Assembly (NCBI GenBank): GCA_038049695.1
Contig: CP142451.1
Span: 127,538,501 to 127,602,500, forward strand
Reading direction: 5' to 3'
From: Cinnamomum chago
Taxonomy: Eukaryota; Streptophyta; Magnoliopsida; Laurales; Lauraceae
DNA: 64,000 bases
Below, one piece after another: positions 62,320 through 64,000 of this stretch. A program made the position numbers and the translations under genes. Each line of letters begins with the position of its first letter. Within the stretch, counting starts at the first letter, position 1. The notes beneath the pieces are model-generated. The model did not search any database. It saw only the letters and a program-made list of their open reading frames with translations, and was not told the DNA's origin.

Positions 62320-64000
62320 ACGAAAATGTATACGGTGGGTTTTTTCTTTTCATCGATTTGATAGGAAGGATTTTTGCCTCATTCGGAAGAAAAACTAAAA
62401 TAGAAGTGAGTTATGATGGTATTTTATCTTTAGTTATTCATTATGAAATCTTTTTTACTTTTTTTTTATGGAAAAATGAAGTATTTTTGTATTTGAGAAG
62501 ATAAAGATAGTTGCTTTTCGACTTTTTGTATGAAAAATATAAAAAGAGTTTTGAATAAAGTGTATTTGATGTGACATCTTGTCTGAAAAATTGAGGGTTT
62601 ACTTGACTTGTATTGTATTAGTAAAGTGCCAAATGGGCCCCGATTTTGGTAGGAATGGTGAATTAAGAAAACTTAATATGGTATAAGAAATAATTGATCA
62701 TAAGATTGAATCTTAGGGGAAAAGACTTGACATGAAAAAATTATATATCACAAAGAATGTACCGATGGAATTCTACCTTAGGGGGAGTGTGTTGAGGAGT
62801 GGGCTCCACCCGATATAGATTATTGCTATTCTCTTTTTCTTCTTTTCCTCTTTTTTCTTTATTTTTCACGAGAAGTTTCTGCATATCTAGCCTTTGAAGG
62901 ATTTTTTAACAAATAATAAATTTTTTTACTTCTTTCGAGTTATTTATTTATTTATTTATATTTATTGTTTATTTGCAAACTTTTAATTGGACAATGGTTG
63001 TTGTGCGCAATGCAATACATAGATACATACATATGGAAAATGCTCTTATAAGAGTAACTATCATATCACTATAAGAGTAAGAAATTCAAGCCATTTGATT
63101 CTCATCTAGATCCAACGGTCTAAAATGATTTTAGGTCATGCAACAAAAGTTATCACTCTAAGCAAATTTGAGAGGAGTAGAGAGGATATCGTAGATTTTA
63201 GGTGGACCATATCTTAAAAGTGTGGGGCGCATTTCCATATTAAGTATCACCGGTCACAATATGCTTCATGTTTTTTATTTATTTTCAATTCAATCAAGCC
63301 ATATATATATATATATATATATATGCTTGTATCTTCTTAGATGTTTGAGAAGCATTATAATTAATGTATATCCCCCTTTTGAATGAATATTGTTAGTAAA
63401 TGGATCAAACCCAAACGACACATGAGTTGTTTAGCACTCCATAATGGATGTGAGATGGGACAATTTGTTTAAGCACGATTGGGTGTATATAAAAATGGTG
63501 ATATGCTCTTAGTTTTGTTAGTCCCGCATCATTCTAAATGAATATTCAAATCCCAAAGCATGGTTATATTCATTTTTAATCGGAATTAGGACAAAAGGAG
63601 TTGTTATAATATCACACTAAATAATATTCTAATGGAAAAATCTATTCTAATCAGCTACTTCCACTCTTGTAACTTTTGTTTACTGTGGAATAAGTCAATT
63701 AGCATATCTAAATGCAGCTTTATTAATATAGGCACAGTGTCTTTAATGACCGACACTGAGTTAGATATGGTCACATGAGTGCGACATGTCCTGTAGGGCC
63801 CCACTTGGATCTTCAAAATAAGAGTACAGGTTAGTCGGTTTACATGTAAATCAAGGTTCATTCGCTAAAATAACCTTATTAACTATAGATGATGTTATGT
63901 TTTTGCTTAATGCCAGGACCAATTTCATACAGAAGAGCTAGTTAATTAAATTACACACAAGACCAATGTAGGACAGCTGAGTTCCAGAGATTAAACAGGG
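62320..64000. other. Intergenic DNA upstream of the FKF1-like gene
   Basis: AT-rich. An (AT)n run lies at about 63301-63324. No gene, RNA or clear element ends were found. Confidence 0.5.

Overview
This is nuclear DNA of a flowering plant. The evidence is a full-length FKF1-type LOV/F-box/kelch photoreceptor gene, a full-length MAP70 microtubule-associated protein gene with plant GT-AG introns, and a dense load of plant transposable elements (Ty3/gypsy of the Tat type, an apparent solo LTR, hAT, PIF/Harbinger-like and Mutator-like MITEs, SINEs, LINE relics). The species cannot be named from the sequence. I see no tRNA gene, rRNA gene, CRISPR array or bacterial operon.

Layout. (1) 1-7895 is copy A of a segmental duplication; 28505-39186 is copy B, in direct orientation. 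Each copy carries LINE relics, an intact 141-codon CENP-V/GFA-domain gene, a diverged tandem repeat of about 240 bp and a non-autonomous hAT element of about 877 bp. Copy B is longer mainly because of two later insertions whose empty sites are still visible in copy A: a 2201-bp solo-LTR-like element (target duplication AATAT) and a 540-bp hAT MITE (target duplication ATCACAGT). (2) 7897-9820 is AT-rich DNA that starts with a possible Helitron terminus. (3) 9821-20737 is a decayed Tat-like Ty3/gypsy element with both LTRs, gag, pol with a second RNase H, a 59-bp tandem array, and an antisense accessory gene with its own TATA box and two small GT-AG introns. (4) 20738-28400 is intergenic DNA with nested MITEs, including a long-TIR element and a tandem duplication interrupted by a MITE. 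(5) 39190-45900 is intergenic, with an hAT MITE, three probable tRNA-derived SINEs and microsatellites. (6) 46014-55506 is the MAP70 gene, 11 exons on the plus strand; its last intron is about 5.5 kb and holds nested palindromic MITEs and an LTR-retrotransposon remnant. (7) 56101-56606 is a near-perfect long hairpin between the two convergent genes. (8) 57997-62117 is the FKF1-like gene on the minus strand, two exons, with a MITE in its intron. (9) 62320-64000 is upstream intergenic DNA.

Functionally the three host gene types are unrelated: a small zinc-binding enzyme-like protein (two copies), a cortical microtubule protein, and a blue-light photoperiod receptor/E3 ligase subunit. The main interest is mobile-element structure: several datable insertions with intact target duplications, and a retrotransposon that keeps an intron-containing gene on the strand opposite to its genomic transcript.
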